DNA from: DASXTS01 sp036402215
GTDB lineage: Bacteria; Actinomycetota; Actinomycetes; Mycobacteriales; Pseudonocardiaceae
NCBI GenBank assembly: GCA_036402215.1
Contig: DASWTI010000672.1
Coordinates: forward strand, 1 to 25,952
Length of the DNA stretch: 25,952 bases
Direction: 5' to 3'
Shown: positions 22,883 to 25,952 of the stretch, in pieces
Layout: each line of letters opens with the position of its first letter
How positions within the stretch are numbered: the first letter of the stretch is position 1
Made by a program: the position numbers and the translations under genes
Notes under the pieces: generated by a model
Told to the model about the DNA's origin: nothing
What the model saw: the letters and a program-made list of their open reading frames with translations, nothing else
Database searches by the model: none

Positions 22883-22902
22883 CGGGCGTTGCGATGCGCC
22901 CG
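22883..22902 (+). terminator. Hairpin in the gap after the WS/DGAT gene
   Basis: CGGGCG (22883-22888) and CGCCCG (22897-22902) pair across an 8-nt loop, 65 bp after the WS/DGAT stop and 44 bp before the next start. It lacks a T-tract. It could end the WS/DGAT transcript or sit in the leader of the membrane-protein gene. Nothing else is recognisable in the 127-bp gap. Confidence 0.3.
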
Positions 22903-22945
22903 CACCGGCTCGCTTGTGGTCGACCCTGAAGCCGATGGGGATGCG

Positions 22946-23719
22946 ATGCTGACGCAGGTTGATCCGGAGTGGCTGCCGACATTTGACGACGTCCTCGTGG
23001 GCGTCCTGAAGTCCTTCGGCGTGTCAGGGGCAGTCGTAATAGGGTTGATTCTCCTCGCCTTCAGTTTGAAGTCCTGGCTGGATGGTATTCGCGACAGCTA
23101 TCGACTTGCGAGCCGTATCGCGACGACGGTGCCCGCCACTGTCTCGAGGCTGGGTCGGCGTGGTGCTGGCTCAGCCGCAGCGGTGATCATGCTCGTGGCG
23201 CTGGCACAAGCACTTACCCTCGGGATCGCCTACATTCTCGGCAACTTCGTGTCGGTGCTGCTGAGTTTCCCCACCACGGCGTCGTTCACCGATCCGGACA
23301 ATCCCGCGGTCGGGCGGCTCGAGGCATTCGAGGTCGCGTGGGGAAGTGGGGCGATCTTTGGAATGGTATCCCCTGACCTGCTGGCAACCTTGGAACTCGA
23401 CGGATGGTCGGTCGGCGTGGTGGCGGTCGCCGCGCTGGGCTACGTCGGCTCATACTTCAGTGCGAGGAAGCGGTCAAGCAATACGGGGTCCTGGGGGTTG
23501 CTTTCCGGGCTGCCCTGCACGCTGCAAATCTTGGTGTCCTTCTTCTCGGTCCCCCTCATTCTCCTGTCGGAGAGCGGGACCCAGGATCGGCAGGACGGAG
23601 TCTCCCTGCTGATCAGTGGCGTGGTGTCCGTGATCTACGTGGCCATGTTCGTGGCCGGCGCCAGGGGGAGTGGGATGGTGGTCGCTGCCTGGCGCGCGAC
23701 ATCACCGACGCCGGCCTAA
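22946..23719 (+). CDS. Orphan multi-pass membrane protein, function unknown
   Basis: This 257-residue integral membrane protein matches no family I recognise. Hydrophobic segments are at about 24-41, 76-107 (long, perhaps two passes), 152-172, 189-207 and 219-238. A basic cytosolic-type stretch (KSWLDGIRDSYRLASR, then SRLGRRGAG) follows the first helix, and ARKRSS follows the third. ATG 22946 is supported by GGGG 5 nt upstream; the frame is also open to ATG 22889. Its base use differs from the window: many codons such as GTA, ATA, TTT, AGT, CTT and TTG occur where neighbours use G/C-ending codons. This suggests a recent arrival or weak selection on codon use. Its stop overlaps the stop of the convergent thioesterase gene (TAA 23717-23719 and TAG on the other strand, 23716-23718). 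Confidence 0.65.
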   Translation: MLTQVDPEWLPTFDDVLVGVLKSFGVSGAVVIGLILLAFSLKSWLDGIRDSYRLASRIATTVPATVSRLGRRGAGSAAAVIMLVALAQALTLGIAYILGNFVSVLLSFPTTASFTDPDNPAVGRLEAFEVAWGSGAIFGMVSPDLLATLELDGWSVGVVAVAALGYVGSYFSARKRSSNTGSWGLLSGLPCTLQILVSFFSVPLILLSESGTQDRQDGVSLLISGVVSVIYVAMFVAGARGSGMVVAAWRATSPTPA

Positions 23720-24099
23720 CGCAGGGTGCGGCTGCGGCCGCGGAACTCGGCGATGACGTCGTCGCCGCGGCGGACGGTGACGTCGCAGATGGCGGAGCGG
23801 CCGTAGCGGGTGCGCTCGACGGCGGTCGCCTCCAGCACGTCGCCGGCCCGGGCGGGGGCGACGAAGGTGATGTCGGCGCCGGCGGCCACCGCGGTGGGGC
23901 CGTGGCTGTTGCAGGCGCAGGCGAACGCGGTGTCCGCCAGGAGGAACACGTAGCCGCCGTGCGCGATGGCGTGGCCGTTGACCATCACGTCGGTGATCGT
24001 CATGCGGGCCACCGCCGTGCCGGGGCCGGACGAGACGATCTCGATGCCCAGCGAGTTCGACGCCGTGTCGGCGGCCATCATGCGTTCGACGGGGTCCAC
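23716..24099 (-). CDS. paaI: PaaI-type hotdog-fold acyl-CoA thioesterase
   Basis: This 127-residue cytosolic thioesterase hydrolyses aryl- or acyl-CoA thioesters and is thought to rescue CoA trapped in dead-end intermediates. The PaaI signature is clear: ASNSLGIEIVSSGPG, then MVNGHAIAHGGYVFLLADTAFACACNS, and GDVIAEFRGRSRTL near the end. N41, the HGG at 47-49 and D56 match E. coli PaaI active-site positions N46 and D61 in spacing (15 residues). GTG 24099 is preferred; it lies 10 bp after the acyl-CoA dehydrogenase stop, so operon transcription is likely. A TAGGGT hexamer 7 nt upstream, overlapping that stop codon, could also give a separate leaderless transcript. No phenylacetate (paa) catabolic genes are in the window, so the physiological substrate is open. 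Confidence 0.88.
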   Translation of the reverse strand: MDPVERMMAADTASNSLGIEIVSSGPGTAVARMTITDVMVNGHAIAHGGYVFLLADTAFACACNSHGPTAVAAGADITFVAPARAGDVLEATAVERTRYGRSAICDVTVRRGDDVIAEFRGRSRTLR

Positions 24100-24109
24100 G
24101 ACCCGCACC

Positions 24110-25225
24110 CTACGTGCGCAGCAGCGCCCGGGCGATGATCTCCCGCTGGATCTCCGAGGTGCCCTCGTAGATACGCGGCGCCCGCACCTCGCGGTACAGG
24201 TGCTCCAGCAGGTGCCCGCGTTCCAGGGCCCTGGCCCCGTGCACCTGCACCGCCAGGTCAACGGCCCGCTGCGCGGTCTCGGTGGCGTACAGCTTGGCCA
24301 TGGCGGACGCCTCCGGGGTGCCGCGGCCGGCGTCGTAGGCGGTGGCGGCCTCGTGCACCAGCAGGCGCGCGGCGCGCAGCTCGGTGGCCACCTCGGCGAG
24401 CCGGTGGCTCACGCCCTGGAACGAGCCGATGGGGTGGCCGAAGGCGTGCCGGGCGCGGGCGTGCGCCACGGCGGCGTCCAGCGCGGCCTGCGCCATGCCC
24501 ACGGCGAACGCGCCGACCGACGGCCGGAACAGGTCGAGCGTGCCCATGGCCACCCGCCAGCCGTCGTCCACCTCGCCGAGCACGTGCGCGGCCGGCACCC
24601 GCACGCCGTCGAACAGCAGCCGGCCGATGGGGTGCGGCGACACCAGCTCCAGCCGCGAGCCGGTGAGCCCCGGCGTGTCCCGGGGCACGCAGAACGCGGT
24701 GATGCCGCGGCGCCCGGCGCCCGGGGTGGTGCGGGCGAACACCGAGTACACCTCGGCGTCCGGGGCGTTGGAGATGTACGCCTTCTCGCCGGTCAGCACG
24801 AAGCGGTCGCCGTCGCGCTCGGCGGCCAGGGCCAGCGACGCGGCGTCCGACCCGGCCTCCGGTTCGGTGAGCGCGAAACCGGCGGCCACGGAGCCGTCCA
24901 CCACGCGGGGCAGCCAGGCCGCCACCAGCTCGGGACGCCCGGCGCGCAGGATGGGGTAGGCGCCGAGGCCCTGCACGGCGAGCGCCGTCTCGGCCTCGGT
25001 GCAGTGCCGGGCCAGGCCCTCGCGCACCAGGCACAGCCGCATGGCCGACACCTGGCCGCCGAACACGAGCTCCAGCAGGCCGTGCTCGGCGAGCGCGGCG
25101 AGCAGCGGCCGGTTCAGCTCGCCGGGGGCGCCGGCCGCGGCCAGCGGGGCGAACACGTCGGCGGCCAGGGCGGTGGCCCGGTCGAGCAGCTCGTGGTGCT
25201 CGCCGGTCAGGTGCAGGTGGGTCAC
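24110..25225 (-). CDS. Acyl-CoA dehydrogenase
   Basis: This 371-residue FAD flavoenzyme introduces an alpha,beta double bond into an acyl-CoA. Visible features are the N-terminal helical domain, the FAD/substrate segment GFALTEPEAGSDAASLALAAERDGDRFVLTGEKAYISNA, the middle beta-domain, and FDGVRVPAAHVLGEVDDGW. The C-terminal helical domain has RHAFGHPIGSFQGVSHRLAEVATEL, VQVHGARALERGHLLEHLYREVRAPRIYEGTSEIQREIIAR, and E354 in YEGTSE at the catalytic base position of the short/medium-chain family. GTG 25225 overlaps the stop of the upstream gene (GTGA), giving coupling. The stop is 10 bp from the PaaI-type gene. The substrate is not determined; it could belong to fatty acid or branched amino acid degradation. 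Confidence 0.92.
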   Translation of the reverse strand: MTHLHLTGEHHELLDRATALAADVFAPLAAAGAPGELNRPLLAALAEHGLLELVFGGQVSAMRLCLVREGLARHCTEAETALAVQGLGAYPILRAGRPELVAAWLPRVVDGSVAAGFALTEPEAGSDAASLALAAERDGDRFVLTGEKAYISNAPDAEVYSVFARTTPGAGRRGITAFCVPRDTPGLTGSRLELVSPHPIGRLLFDGVRVPAAHVLGEVDDGWRVAMGTLDLFRPSVGAFAVGMAQAALDAAVAHARARHAFGHPIGSFQGVSHRLAEVATELRAARLLVHEAATAYDAGRGTPEASAMAKLYATETAQRAVDLAVQVHGARALERGHLLEHLYREVRAPRIYEGTSEIQREIIARALLRT

Positions 25226-25952
25226 CCGGCCATTGAAGCGGTGTCGAGCATCCCTTCGCAGCTCCGGACCACGACGCGCGCCGCGTGCCGGGCCGCCGCG
25301 GCGCCGAGCGGGTCGTCGGCGCGCTCCTGCCAGCGCCGCGCGGTGTCCAGCACGGTGTCCCACAGCCGCGCGGCGTCCAGCCCGAACTCCAGGCCCAGCC
25401 GCTCGGCGGTGCCGGTGCCGAGGCCGCCGAGCAGCCGCTGCGCCTCCTCGTTGGCCTCGGCCGGCAGCAGCTCGGGGTCGTCGGCCAGCGCGGCCAGCAG
25501 CCGCAGCTCGGCCAGCTCGTGCGCCCCGCACAGCACCCGCTCCAGGTCCACGGTCAGCTCCCGGGTGTGCGGCCGCGGCTCGGCGCGCAGCACGGCGTCC
25601 ACGGCGAGCAGCGCGGCGCGGGCCTTGAGCACCCCGGGCCGCTCCACGAAGAACCGGCGGATCGCCTCGCGCAGCTCGGCCAGGCCGCTGCGCTGCACCA
25701 GCTCGGCGGAGAGCTGCGCCGTGTCCAGGTCCGAGCGGGCCAGCGCGGTGGCCAGCCGCACCCCGAACAGCCCGAACCGGTCCAGCAGCGCCTGCCGGGT
25801 GCCGGCCGGCAACGGCGCCGTCGCGGCGTGCGCGAAGCGGTCGGCGGACAGCAGCAGCGCGTCCAGCTCGGCCCGTGGCGCGCCGGCCAGGGTGCGCAGC
25901 GCGGCGTGCTCCTCGTCGGTGAGGGTGCGCCCGGCGTGCGCGACCAGCCCGG
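25222..25952 (-). CDS. C-terminal part of an alpha-helical protein, possibly a dynamin-like GTPase (5' end outside window)
   Basis: The frame is open from the window edge (first full codon ends at 25948) to TGA 25222-25224, giving 242 residues of almost entirely helical, Ala/Leu/Arg/Glu-rich sequence. The segment LVQRSGLAELREAIRRFFVERPGVLKARAALLAVDAVLRA resembles the helical stretch after the GTPase domain of actinobacterial dynamin-like/IniA-type GTPases, where an RSGL..L...F..R..VLKAR.AL motif occurs. No nucleotide-binding motif is in the visible part, so this is a tentative call. It ends in a GTGA overlap with the acyl-CoA dehydrogenase start, so the two are co-transcribed. Confidence 0.5.
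   Translation of the reverse strand, partial: GLVAHAGRTLTDEEHAALRTLAGAPRAELDALLLSADRFAHAATAPLPAGTRQALLDRFGLFGVRLATALARSDLDTAQLSAELVQRSGLAELREAIRRFFVERPGVLKARAALLAVDAVLRAEPRPHTRELTVDLERVLCGAHELAELRLLAALADDPELLPAEANEEAQRLLGGLGTGTAERLGLEFGLDAARLWDTVLDTARRWQERADDPLGAAAARHAARVVVRSCEGMLDTASMAG

Noticed and set aside
22889..22945. Earlier ATG 22889 for the membrane protein
   Set aside because: The first 19 residues would be polar with no SD in front, whereas ATG 22946 has GGGG at 5 nt. Not impossible, only less likely.
1..25952. tRNA, rRNA, CRISPR arrays, insertion sequences, prophage or restriction/defence islands
   Set aside because: No tRNA clover-leaf pattern, regular spaced repeats, transposase, integrase or attachment-site duplication was seen on either strand. 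The HEPN gene is the only hint of defence and stands alone.

Overview
This is a very GC-rich window from an actinobacterial chromosome. The evidence is third-position G/C codon bias, GTG/TTG starts, GTGA stop/start overlaps, an ESX-type EspG fragment, a WS/DGAT acyltransferase and a PucR regulator. The gene families fit Micromonosporaceae or related actinomycetes, but the genus cannot be fixed from sequence alone. I see no rRNA, tRNA, CRISPR array, transposase or phage gene. Most of the window is ordinary chromosome with short intergenic gaps.

Layout. (1) 1-1142: the 3' end of an EspG-like ESX gene, then an orphan HEPN-domain protein with a C-terminal beta-rich domain. (2) 1200-5735: a PucR-type regulator divergent from a class III aminotransferase and an mmsA-type CoA-acylating semialdehyde dehydrogenase. 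Together these form a beta-alanine/beta-aminoisobutyrate degradation module with several dyads in the shared 76-bp promoter gap. (3) 5770-9542: a double-GNAT acetyltransferase, a secreted N-acetylmuramoyl-L-alanine amidase whose start lies in three tandem copies of a 21-bp Shine-Dalgarno+ATG unit, a strong hairpin, and a SAM methyltransferase. (4) 9628-17361: an M20 peptidase and an M55 (DppA-type) D-aminopeptidase, divergent from a complete peptide ABC importer made of a binding protein with a C-terminal membrane anchor, two permeases and a fused double ATPase. (5) 17419-21307 (minus): a tightly overlapped operon of metallo-beta-lactamase-fold hydrolase, S9 peptidase and S66 LD-carboxypeptidase. 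(6) 21463-23719: a WS/DGAT acyltransferase and an orphan, less GC-rich multi-pass membrane protein. (7) 23716-25952 (minus): the 3' part of a possible dynamin-like GTPase, an acyl-CoA dehydrogenase and a PaaI-type thioesterase.

How the genes may work together. The M55 D-aminopeptidase, peptide importer and S66 LD-carboxypeptidase match the component list of the Bacillus subtilis dpp-ykf murein-peptide uptake cluster. With the neighbouring amidase, M20 and S9 peptidases, regions 3-5 look like an actinobacterial cell-wall-peptide scavenging neighbourhood. This is an inference from gene content.

Several monocistronic or first genes carry a TANNNT hexamer 6-8 nt before the start codon (HEPN, GNAT, M55, MBL, WS/DGAT), suggesting leaderless transcription.
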